A program made the position numbers and the translations under genes. A stretch of DNA of 64,000 nucleotides from Streptomyces venezuelae (GTDB lineage: Bacteria > Actinomycetota > Actinomycetes > Streptomycetales > Streptomycetaceae), in the NCBI RefSeq assembly GCF_008642375.1, contig NZ_CP029194.1:3162001-3226000 (forward strand), in the 5' to 3' direction. The first letter of the stretch is position 1, and each line of letters begins with the position of its first letter. The notes under the pieces are model-generated. The model searched no databases. It was not told the origin of the DNA and saw nothing but the letters and a program-made list of their open reading frames with translations. Positions 8,156-15,120 of the stretch are shown here, one piece after another.

Positions 8156-9051
8156 TCAGTGACGGCGGGAGATCCGTCCGCCCCGGAGGTAGACGACGGT
8201 GCCGCCGATGATCAGCGCCGCGCTGATGGCGGCCGCGCCCATGAGCGCGGAGTCACCTCCGGTGTCGGGGAGTTCGGGCGGGGTGGTCGTCGGAGGCCCA
8301 GTCGTCGGGGGCTCCGTGGTCGGGGGCTCCGTCGTCGGAGGCTCCGTGGTCGGGGGCTCCGTCGTCGGAGGCTCCGTGGTCGGGGGCTCCGTGGTCGGAG
8401 GCTCCGTCGTCGGGGGCTCCGTGGTCGGAGGCTCCGTCGTCGGGGGCTCCGTGGTCGGGGGCTCCGTGGTCGGGGCTCCGTGGTCGGGGGCTCCGTCGTC
8501 GGGGGCTCCGTCGTCGGAGGCTCCGTCGTCGGAGGCTCCGTCGTCGGGGGCTCCGTCGTCGGAGGCTCCGTGGTCGGGGGCTCCGTGGTCGGAGGCTCCG
8601 TCGTCGGAGGCTCCGTGGTCGGAGGCTCCGTGGTCGGGGGCTCCGTCGTCGGAGGCTCCGTGGTCGGCGGCTCCGTGGTCGGCGGCTCCGTGGTCGGCGG
8701 CTCCGTGGTCGGCGGCTCCGTGTGCGGGGGCTCCGTCGTCGGCGGCTCCGTGTGCGGGGGTTCCGTCGTCGGGGGGTGGGTCGGCTCACCGGGCTCGTCG
8801 CCGTAGCCGCCGGGTTCCCCCGCCTGGGCGCAGAGGTCACCGACGGCTGCCGCGATGAAGTCGCCGAGCTCCCCACCCTTGCCGCAGACGTCCGCGGGCA
8901 GGGGGGCCTGGACCTGGCCCGCCGCGCCGGGACCGGGGGAATCGCCCGTACCGGCCTGGGAGTTGGAAGCCAGGGCGAATCCGCCGGTCAGCGACAGAAT
9001 GCCGGTCGCTGCCGCTGCGGTGAGTACTTTCCTGCTGATGATGGACCGCAT
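8156..9051 (-). pseudogene. Wall-anchored chaplin-like protein with TTEPP repeats and LPDTG signal, split by a 1-nt frameshift
   Basis: Reading from ATG 9051: a signal peptide (residues 1-28), a degenerate chaplin-like domain (about 45-77: GQVQAPLPADVCG...GDLC, two cysteines 18 residues apart), a Gly/Glu linker, then a long Pro-Thr-Thr-Glu-Pro repeat. Within the repeat the frame breaks near 8470-8476, where one unit has GGTCGGGG instead of GGTCGGGGG. Past that point the original frame reads Arg/Pro-rich nonsense to 8212, while the neighbouring frame resumes the repeat and ends in TPPELPDTGGD, a hydrophobic helix and RISRRH with stop at 8156. Adding one G restores a single sortase-anchored protein of about 297 residues. 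It may be a real inactivation, slippage-based variation or a sequencing error. Confidence 0.75.
8282..8785 (-). repeat. Degenerate 15-bp tandem repeat encoding Pro-Thr-Thr-Glu-Pro
   Basis: About 33 units of a 15-bp motif (plus-strand form GGCTCCGTSGTCGGRG) within the LPDTG-protein gene, varying only at a few third positions (GTC/GTG, GGA/GGG/GGC) and with two TGTGCG variants near 8720-8760. One unit lacks a G at about 8473. Such arrays are prone to slippage. Confidence 0.85.
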
Positions 9052-9210
9052 ACCGCTCTTCCTCTGGAGAAAGGGAGAGACCGGCGAGGATCCCCCCTCG
9101 CTCCGACCGGCCAGTCCACGCCGACGTTCGCGTGGGATGGACCAGACAGTAGGGAGCGGTGCCCCACGAGGAGTGGGCTCGACACGGCGGCCGATCAGAA
9201 AATCATTCGA

Positions 9211-9489
9211 TCAGCCGCCGAGCGGCGTAGCGATCGGCAGACCGCCGAGCATTGCGGAGCCACCCTTGCCGGCCTCGTTGAGCTGGCCCACGGTGTCCGT
9301 GACGGTCTTCACCGGCGAGCCCTCCGTCGTGCTGCTGAGCACATCCGTCTTCAGGCCGTTGGCGGCGATCGCGTCCAGCCCACCGTTCAGGCTGGTGGGG
9401 GTCAGCGCCTCCGTGGCCATGGCGGGCGCTGCGGCACCCAGCGCCACGAGCGAACCGGCGACGATCGCGGCGACCTTGGTGGACTTCAT
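9211..9489 (-). CDS. Small secreted protein of the surface island
   Basis: A 92-residue preprotein with a typical signal peptide (residues 1-26, cleavage at AMA-TE). The mature 66 residues are Gly, Leu and Thr rich, lack cysteine and end in a small hydrophobic GGLPIATPLGG patch. I recognise no named domain; similar short secreted proteins sit beside chaplin genes in other streptomycetes, from memory. ATG 9489 follows GAGGAAGGA. An 8-bp inverted repeat about 40 nt upstream may be an operator. It is separated from the neighbouring secreted-protein genes by its own promoter region. Confidence 0.7.
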   Translation of the reverse strand: MKSTKVAAIVAGSLVALGAAAPAMATEALTPTSLNGGLDAIAANGLKTDVLSSTTEGSPVKTVTDTVGQLNEAGKGGSAMLGGLPIATPLGG

Positions 9490-9526
9490 GGGGAGAATCC
9501 TTCCTCTGTTCTTTCAAGTCACGTTC

Positions 9527-9556
9527 CATACAGGCTTCTTGGCCGAATCCTGTATG
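9527..9556. promoter_or_regulatory. Inverted repeat upstream of the gene at 9211
   Basis: CATACAGG, 14 nt, CCTGTATG; perfect 8-bp arms, 38-67 nt before the ATG at 9489. It could be a dimeric-regulator operator or a 5' leader hairpin. No regulator is assigned. Confidence 0.4.
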
Positions 9557-9664
9557 TTGTTCTGCCTTCTGTAACGAGAGGTGCGCTCCCCGGAAACTCC
9601 GGGGGGAAGGATTTCTCGACACTGCACCCGATCGATGTCGACCGGTGCTATTTGTCGCGCGCGA

Positions 9665-9706
9665 AGGCCCGTACCGGTCGGTGGGACACCAGGCCGGTAC
9701 GGGCCT
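9665..9706 (-). terminator. Hairpin terminator of the APDLP-repeat gene
   Basis: AGGCCCGTACCGG and its complement form a 13-bp stem with a 16-nt loop, 9 bp beyond the stop of the minus-strand gene ending at 9716. Confidence 0.8.
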
Positions 9707-9715
9707 CTGCGGGGA

Positions 9716-10579
9716 CTACCTGACGGGCAGCGGGGGCTTGACCGGCAGTTCGGGGAGCGACACCGGCGGCTTCACGGGCGCGTCGACCGGCAGTTCGGGC
9801 GGGTCGACGGGCAGCTCCGGCGGGTCGACCGGAAGCTCCGGCACGGCGACCGGGAGCGCCGGGAGCGCGGGCAGACCAGCCAGGTCGGGCGCGGGCAGAC
9901 CGCTGCCGAGCACGGTGGCGACGGCCAGGTTGACCAGCGAGGTCAGGGTCGCGGTCACCTGCGGTACGACCCCGGCGGCGTCGCCCGAGGTCACGGCGGC
10001 GAGCAGACCGGCGACGGCCTTCTCGACGGTGGCGAGGGCGTCGTCCACGACGTCCGCGGGCGCGGCAGCGGCTGCCTTCGCACCGGCGGTGACGGGCAGG
10101 CTCACGGGCGGCTTCACGGGAAGGTCGGGCGCGGGGAGATCCGGGGCCGGAAGGTCCGGAGCCGGGAGATCCGGGGCCGGGAGATCCGGGGCCGGAAGGT
10201 CCGGAGCCGGAAGGTCCGGAGCCGGAAGGTCCGGAGCGGGGGTGTCCGGCAGCGGGGCCGGGGCCGATTCCTTGGCCTGTTCGACGGCCGCCGCGATCTT
10301 CGTCTTGAGGGCGTCGGCGTCGGCCGCGGGCAGCTGGCCCGCGTCGGCCTTGAGAGCGGCGGTGACCAGTTCGGTCACGGGGGTCGTCACGGAGCCGAGA
10401 TCTCCGAGCGCCTCGGCCTGGGTCAGCAGGGCGGCGGCTTCGGGGAGGGGCGCGCGGGCGGCACGGTCGGCCGCGGGGGACGGATGGTGTTCGCCGGCGG
10501 CGGCGGTTCCCGCCGCGCCGAGGGTGATGGCGGCGGATATCGCCAGGGCGGTGATTCGGCGTGTGGCCAGGGGACGCAC
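9716..10579 (-). CDS. Secreted Pro-rich repeat protein (APDLP repeats)
   Basis: A 287-residue secreted protein. GTG 10579, seven nt after AAGGA, gives a twin-arginine-containing signal peptide (RPLATRRITALAISAAITLG, cleavage near TAAAG). The mature N-terminal part (to about residue 110) looks helical, followed by eight tandem Ala-Pro-Asp-Leu-Pro pentapeptides, an Ala-rich helical block and a C-terminal ELPVDPP/PVSLP region. No sortase signal or membrane anchor is visible at the C-terminus. The repeats suggest an extended spacer or a wall-polymer-associated stalk. Function unknown; the context among chaplins suggests a cell-surface role. The more upstream in-frame ATG at 10648 lacks a proper ribosome-binding site. 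Confidence 0.75.
   Translation of the reverse strand: MRPLATRRITALAISAAITLGAAGTAAAGEHHPSPAADRAARAPLPEAAALLTQAEALGDLGSVTTPVTELVTAALKADAGQLPAADADALKTKIAAAVEQAKESAPAPLPDTPAPDLPAPDLPAPDLPAPDLPAPDLPAPDLPAPDLPAPDLPVKPPVSLPVTAGAKAAAAAPADVVDDALATVEKAVAGLLAAVTSGDAAGVVPQVTATLTSLVNLAVATVLGSGLPAPDLAGLPALPALPVAVPELPVDPPELPVDPPELPVDAPVKPPVSLPELPVKPPLPVR
10121..10240 (-). repeat. 15-bp tandem repeat (eight units) encoding APDLP
   Basis: Eight near-identical 15-bp units (GGAAGGTCCGGAGCC or GGGAGATCCGGGGCC on the plus strand). Two alternating nucleotide versions encode the same pentapeptide, implying the array grew by duplication of larger blocks. Confidence 0.85.
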
Positions 10580-10789
10580 TTGTGTTCCTTTTCCTGATGC
10601 GTCGGACAACTTCCCTCCCACCGTGCCTGCGGGTATAGCCCTCCGCAACCGGGGAACTACTGAGCGCCACGTCTCCGTTCGAGTGAATCACCCTGCCCGG
10701 CCTGCCCCCCGGAGGGGCGTACGCCGTTGCACCGAACGGCGCACGACGGTGCGGCCGAACGAGTAGCCCACCAGTCCCCGCAAGGGAAA

Positions 10790-10831
10790 AAGCCGGTGCG
10801 CCCACCCCGGTCGGGGTGGGCGCACCGGCTT
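10790..10831 (-). terminator. Perfect hairpin terminator of the chaplin at 10858
   Basis: A 19-bp perfect stem (AAGCCGGTGCGCCCACCCC and complement, 4-nt loop), 27 bp past the chaplin stop codon. The remaining 10580-10789 sequence holds the promoter region of the APDLP gene and nothing else I can identify. Confidence 0.88.
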
Positions 10832-10857
10832 CGGAAGGACCGATCCGCTGTGCGAGA

Positions 10858-11097
10858 TCAGACGTTGGCGCAGAAGTTGCCGAAGGTCGGGTTCAGCGCG
10901 CCGATGACGCTGACGGTGTTGCCGCAGACGTTGACCGGGATGTGCACCGGGACCTGGACGACGTTGCCGGAGCCGACACCCGGGGACTTCACGGCCGCGC
11001 CCTCGGCGATCGAGTCGGCGGCGGCGACACCGGCGGCACCGGCGACGGCGGCGGCGGCACCCACGGTCAGGACAACGGCCTTGGCGATACGGGACAT
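10858..11097 (-). CDS. Short chaplin
   Basis: A 79-residue chaplin: signal peptide (1-27, cleavage at VAAA-DS), then a single chaplin domain with GNVVQVPVHIPVN and both cysteines (CGNTVSVIG...FGNFC), ending two residues after the second cysteine. This is the canonical short, secreted chaplin architecture; such proteins self-assemble into amyloid at the air-water interface. ATG 11097 is preceded by GAGGAG; a longer in-frame ORF to 11241 covers the promoter and is not used. A GCAACC-N16-GTTGTTG element lies 66 nt upstream. Confidence 0.95.
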   Translation of the reverse strand: MSRIAKAVVLTVGAAAAVAGAAGVAAADSIAEGAAVKSPGVGSGNVVQVPVHIPVNVCGNTVSVIGALNPTFGNFCANV

Positions 11098-11162
11098 GGA
11101 GAAGAGCTCCTCGATCGAATTCATCCAACTCGGACTGCGCGGACTGTTCGGCCCGGCTCTCT

Positions 11163-11191
11163 CAACAACGCATCGGGCTTTCATCGGTTGC
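11163..11191 (-). promoter_or_regulatory. BldN-type promoter-like element for the chaplin at 10858
   Basis: Minus strand: GCAACC (11191-11186), 16 nt, GTTGTTG (11169-11163). One base differs from the rodlin minus-35-like box, with the same spacing. Located 66 nt before the ATG. Confidence 0.55.
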
Positions 11192-11356
11192 TCTCCCGAA
11201 CGGGTGACGTTCAACCGATCTTTGGGCCATAAGAGGGCCATTGGAGCGACTGGGCGTGGAATGGCGCAACACGCTCAACGAGGAACCGGCCGCCCGGATA
11301 CGGGAGTTAGCGTTTCCGAGCATCTAATGCTTACTATCGCCCCGCGTCGGGGTTAT

Positions 11357-11372
11357 AACGTTCCCGAACGTT
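11357..11372. promoter_or_regulatory. Perfect palindromic operator candidate
   Basis: AACGTTC-CC-GAACGTT, 7-bp arms with a 2-nt centre, about 108 bp upstream of the secreted-protein start at 11480. The compact symmetry resembles a homodimeric repressor site. The rest of the 382-bp gap 11098-11479 contains the chaplin promoter and no further gene I can support. Confidence 0.5.
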
Positions 11373-11479
11373 GCTTCCGGGCCGGCCGCGCGTTCACCCA
11401 TTTCGTGCGGACGACACCTCCCCCTCTCCCGGCCTTCTCGGGTCTTCCCCTCCTCCTCCCATCAAAGCGGAGAACCTCT

Positions 11480-12538
11480 ATGCGGAATTCAGCGTTTCCT
11501 GCTGTGCGTCGCAGTGTGTTGTGCGCCCTGTCGTGTGCGGTCCTGTCCGCCGCGCTGCCGGTCGCCTCCGCCGCCGCGCCCCAGCCCGGTGAGGCCGCCC
11601 GCGTCCCCTTCGCGCCGCGGTACGAGGCCGAGCAGCACGGCGGGATCGTGCGGGCCGCCAACACCTCGGCGAAGGGCCTGAAGGGCACCGAGTCGGTCAA
11701 CGACGACTCCTCGATCGCGTACGTCGACGTGGACAGCGACCCCAACACGTACAACTCCAGCCGCGCCGAGCTCCCGGTGCCCTCGGGCGCCCGGGTGAGC
11801 TGGGCCCGGCTGTACTGGGGCGGAAACCTGCGGGTGGGCGAGCAGAAGCCGCCCGCGGACAACGGGCGCGTCCTGATCGCCGAGCCCGGCGGCCGGTACA
11901 AGGCGCTGCTCGCCGACACCCTGATCGGCCACCGCACCGCCGACGGCGCCGACGCCTTCCAGGCCTCCGCCGACGTCACCGAGCTCGTCCGCTCCGCCCG
12001 CTCGGGCCAGTGGACCGTCGCCCAGGTCAATGTGGCCATGGGGCGCTCGAAGGTCGGTGGCTGGGGCGGCTGGACGCTCGTCGCCGCGTACGAGAAGGCC
12101 ACGGAACCGCTGCGCCGAATGGCCGTGTGGGACGGTTTTGAAACGGTCGGCCCGGGGACCGGTGAGCTGCGCGTACCGGTCGACGGAAACCGTTATCCGA
12201 AGGGCACGGCCGGTCGGCTCGGCGTGGTCGCCTATGACGGTGACCGCGGCACTTCCGGTGATTACCTGGAGGTCGGGACAAGCCCGTCCCGTAGCGCCCG
12301 AATGGCCGATTCCGCTAATTCCTCCGACGACGTCATGAACTCCAGCATCACGGAATTCGGCACCGGTCGGACGGTCCGCTTTCCCGATGGTACGAACACT
12401 CTGGGATACGACTCCGACGTGTTCGACCTCCGGGGGGCGCTGCGCGAGGGAGCCGATCATGTCGACGTCCGGTTCGGCAGCCGGAAGGACACCGTCTGGC
12501 TCGGTGCGCTCTTCCTCCAGGCTGACGTCCGGCGCTGA
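11480..12538 (+). CDS. Secreted beta-rich surface protein, unknown function
   Basis: A 352-residue preprotein: signal peptide 1-31 (cleavage near ASA-AAPQ), then a single domain of about 310 residues with YWGG, GWTLV and a terminal DSDVFDLRGAL...WLGALFLQADV pattern. I have seen this arrangement as the N-terminal domain of Streptomyces surface proteins with DUF11-type repeats; here it stands alone without repeats or anchor, so it is probably secreted. It has no cysteine and no obvious catalytic motif. ATG 11480 follows GCGGAGAAC. It ends one base before the GTG of the first EPS glycosyltransferase, so it may head that operon. Function unknown. Confidence 0.7.
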   Translation: MRNSAFPAVRRSVLCALSCAVLSAALPVASAAAPQPGEAARVPFAPRYEAEQHGGIVRAANTSAKGLKGTESVNDDSSIAYVDVDSDPNTYNSSRAELPVPSGARVSWARLYWGGNLRVGEQKPPADNGRVLIAEPGGRYKALLADTLIGHRTADGADAFQASADVTELVRSARSGQWTVAQVNVAMGRSKVGGWGGWTLVAAYEKATEPLRRMAVWDGFETVGPGTGELRVPVDGNRYPKGTAGRLGVVAYDGDRGTSGDYLEVGTSPSRSARMADSANSSDDVMNSSITEFGTGRTVRFPDGTNTLGYDSDVFDLRGALREGADHVDVRFGSRKDTVWLGALFLQADVRR

Positions 12539-12539
12539 C

Positions 12540-13676
12540 GTGCGGCCCCCACTGGCGCCGGACCCGGCGTCCGCCACCGTCCTGCACGCGGTCCAGCCCG
12601 GGGACGGCGGGGTCGCCCGTGTCGTCGTCGACCTGGTCCGCGCCCAGCGCGCCGCCGGCCTGCGGGTCGCGGTCGCCTGCCCGCCCGGCACAGCCCTCTC
12701 CGAAGCCGTCCGCGCCGAGGGCGCGGAGACCCACGACTGGCGGGCCGGCCGGGACCCAGGTCCCCGGCTGGTCCGCGAGACGAGGGAGCTGGCCCGGGTG
12801 ATCCGTGCCGTCGGGCCCTCGCTCGTCCACGCGCACAGCGCCAAGGCCGGGCTGTGCGCCCGGCTCGCCCTGCGCGGACGGATTCCGACGGTGTATCAGC
12901 CGCATGCCTGGTCCTTCGAGGCGGTCACCGGGACGACCGCCTCGCTGGCCCGCCGCTGGGAGCGGTTCGGCGCCCGCTGGGCGGACCGGATCCTCTGCGT
13001 GAGCGAGGCCGAGCGCCGTACCGGCGAGGCGGCCGGGGTCACGGCGGACTGGTCCGTCGTCCACAACGGTGTGGACGTGGCCCGGTTCGCGACCGAGGGA
13101 CCGCCCGGCAACCCCGTACCCACCGTCGTCTGCGTGGGCCGGCTCTGCCGTCAGAAGGGTCAGGACGTGCTGCTCGCCGCCTGGCCCGCCGTCCTCGCGG
13201 AGGTGCCGACGGCCCGTCTCGTCCTGGTCGGCGACGGCCCGGACGGCGAACGGCTGCGCGCGGCGGCGGGCCCCTCGGTCCGCTTCACCGGCGCCGTCGA
13301 CGACACCGTCCCCTGGTACCGGGCGGCCGACGTGGTCGTCCTGCCGTCCCGCTGGGAGGGCATGGCGCTCGCGCCCCTGGAGGCCATGGCGAGCGGCCGG
13401 CCGGTCGTCGTCAGCGACGTGGACGGGGCGCGCGAGAGCCTGCCGCCCTCCCACGCGTCCCGGTGCCTGGTCCCGCCCGAGGACCCGGCCGCGCTCGCCG
13501 CCGCTCTCGGCCGCCTCCTCGGCAGGCCGGAGCTGCGGCACCGACTGGGCCGCGAGGCCCACGCACACGTACTGAACAGTTTCGATGTCCGGCGCACCGG
13601 CGCGGCCGTCGCGGGCGTCTACCGCGAACTCGCCGGCGTGCGGGGGGCCGAACACAGAGAGCCGATTGCGCAGTGA
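12540..13676 (+). CDS. EPS glycosyltransferase, GT4 family
   Basis: A 378-residue GT-B fold retaining glycosyltransferase. Features include the N-terminal GDGGVARVV sugar-nucleotide-transferase start, VHAHSAKAG, the acceptor/donor hinge VHNGVD, CVGRLCRQKGQD at the start of the C-terminal domain, and the E-x7-E type donor site in SRWEGMALAPLEAMASG. It adds a sugar to the lipid-linked repeat unit on the cytoplasmic face. GTG 12540 lies one base after the previous stop, and its own TGA overlaps the next GTG (GTGA), so the genes appear translationally coupled. Donor and acceptor cannot be read from sequence. Confidence 0.88.
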   Translation: MRPPLAPDPASATVLHAVQPGDGGVARVVVDLVRAQRAAGLRVAVACPPGTALSEAVRAEGAETHDWRAGRDPGPRLVRETRELARVIRAVGPSLVHAHSAKAGLCARLALRGRIPTVYQPHAWSFEAVTGTTASLARRWERFGARWADRILCVSEAERRTGEAAGVTADWSVVHNGVDVARFATEGPPGNPVPTVVCVGRLCRQKGQDVLLAAWPAVLAEVPTARLVLVGDGPDGERLRAAAGPSVRFTGAVDDTVPWYRAADVVVLPSRWEGMALAPLEAMASGRPVVVSDVDGARESLPPSHASRCLVPPEDPAALAAALGRLLGRPELRHRLGREAHAHVLNSFDVRRTGAAVAGVYRELAGVRGAEHREPIAQ

Positions 13677-15118
13677 CCACGGAAAGTACCAGCGTTCCTT
13701 CCCCGGGCCCCTGGCCCACGGCGGGCCAGTCCTTCGGCCTCGCCTCCCTCGCGCCGCGCCGCGACACGACGGACCGGCTCGCACTGCCGCGCCGTCCCGT
13801 CCGCCGGCGGACCGGCGCCGCGCCGCTCGTCGCCGTCGACTGCCTCGCCGTCCTGGCCGCCGCCTCGCTGCTGGGCGCGGTGCACCAGGACGCCCGGCTG
13901 CTGCTGCCGGTCGCGGCACTCGTCCTCGTCCTCGACGGGCACGGCGGGCTCTACCGGCCGGCCGCGCACACCCGGCTGCTCGACGAGCTGCCCGCGCTCG
14001 CCTCCCGTGCCGGGGTCGCCTGGTGCCTGGCGGCGGCCGCCGTCGCCGCGTACTCCCCCGCGCTCGTGATCGGGCCGCTGCGGCTCTGTGCCGCGTACGG
14101 CACGCACGTCGCCGTCGTGTGCCTGGTCCGCGCGCTGGTGCTCGCCCGCAGGCGGCGGGTGGCGCGGGAGCGTCCGCGCTCGGCGCTGGTCGTCGGCGGG
14201 ACGGGGGCCGCGCGCCGGTTCGCCGCCGCGGCGGCCCAGCACCCCGAGTACGGGATGCGGCCGGTCGGGATCGTCGGTGTGCCGGAGCAGGGCGGTTCTC
14301 CCCGGGCGACCGGGGAGGCCGGGCTTCCGGTGCTCACCACGACCGAAGAGATCCATCGGGCCGTCATCCAGAACAGCGTGTGCGACGCGGTGTTCCTCGA
14401 CGACGACCCGGGTCTCGTGACGCTCTTCCAGCACTACGGCTGCCTGACCTGGCGGGTGGGCGGCGAGCGGCAGACCGGGCCCATGGGCGAGCACCTGTGG
14501 GGGTACGCCCGGCACCGCATCGTCCCGCTGGGCGAGCGCCCGGGGCTGACCGCCAAGCGGGCGCTGGACATCGCGCTCGCCGCGCCCGCGCTGGCGCTCG
14601 CGCTGCCGGTGCTGCTGCTGTGCGCGCTCGCCGTGCGGCTCTCGGACGGTCCGGGGGTCCTCTTCCGGCAGGAGCGGGTGGGCCAGCACGGCCGCCACTT
14701 CACGCTCCTCAAGTTCCGCACGCTCCGGCCGACCGACGACACCGAGTCGGCGACCCGCTGGAACGTGGCGGGCGACCGGCGGATGAGCGCGGCCGGCAGC
14801 TTCCTGCGCAAGAGCTCGCTGGACGAGCTGCCGCAGCTGTGGAACGTCCTGCGCGGGGACATGAGCCTGGTCGGGCCCCGGCCCGAACGCCCCTACTTCG
14901 TCGCCCAGTTCAGCAAGATCCACACCGGTTACGCGGCCCGGCACCGGATGCCGGTGGGGCTGACCGGCCTGGCGCAGGTGCACGGGCTGCGCGGCGACAC
15001 CTCGATCGAGGACCGCTGCCGCTTCGACAACCACTACATCGACCACTGGTCGCTCTGGCAGGACGTCTGCATCCTGCTGCGTACGGCGGCCGGGCTCGTC
15101 CGACCCACAGGGAGCTGA
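13673..15118 (+). CDS. Polyprenyl-phosphate sugar-1-phosphate transferase (EPS priming enzyme)
   Basis: Transfers a sugar-1-phosphate from a nucleotide sugar to undecaprenyl phosphate, the first committed step of EPS repeat-unit assembly. The 481-residue protein has the polyisoprenyl-phosphate hexose-1-phosphate transferase layout: several N-terminal membrane helices, a Rossmann-like middle segment (VVGGTGAARRFAAAA, about residue 177), one more helix (about 300-325) and the C-terminal catalytic domain with RQERVGQHGRHF, LLKFRTL, KSSLDELPQLWNVLRGDMSLVGPRPE and the GLTGLAQV motif. The start is the GTG overlapping the preceding TGA. This gene anchors the interpretation of the cluster as a Wzx/Wzy-type polysaccharide locus. 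Confidence 0.93.
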   Translation: MTTESTSVPSPGPWPTAGQSFGLASLAPRRDTTDRLALPRRPVRRRTGAAPLVAVDCLAVLAAASLLGAVHQDARLLLPVAALVLVLDGHGGLYRPAAHTRLLDELPALASRAGVAWCLAAAAVAAYSPALVIGPLRLCAAYGTHVAVVCLVRALVLARRRRVARERPRSALVVGGTGAARRFAAAAAQHPEYGMRPVGIVGVPEQGGSPRATGEAGLPVLTTTEEIHRAVIQNSVCDAVFLDDDPGLVTLFQHYGCLTWRVGGERQTGPMGEHLWGYARHRIVPLGERPGLTAKRALDIALAAPALALALPVLLLCALAVRLSDGPGVLFRQERVGQHGRHFTLLKFRTLRPTDDTESATRWNVAGDRRMSAAGSFLRKSSLDELPQLWNVLRGDMSLVGPRPERPYFVAQFSKIHTGYAARHRMPVGLTGLAQVHGLRGDTSIEDRCRFDNHYIDHWSLWQDVCILLRTAAGLVRPTGS

Positions 15119-15120
15119 GG

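Noticed and set aside
8282..8785. Dense short repeats resembling a CRISPR array
   Set aside because: Units are contiguous 15-mers without unique spacers, and encode Pro-Thr-Thr-Glu-Pro in a secreted protein.
11098..11241. N-terminal extension of the chaplin at 10858 (to 127 residues)
   Set aside because: The extension covers the promoter element, and the signal peptide begins at the ATG at 11097 with a good ribosome-binding site.
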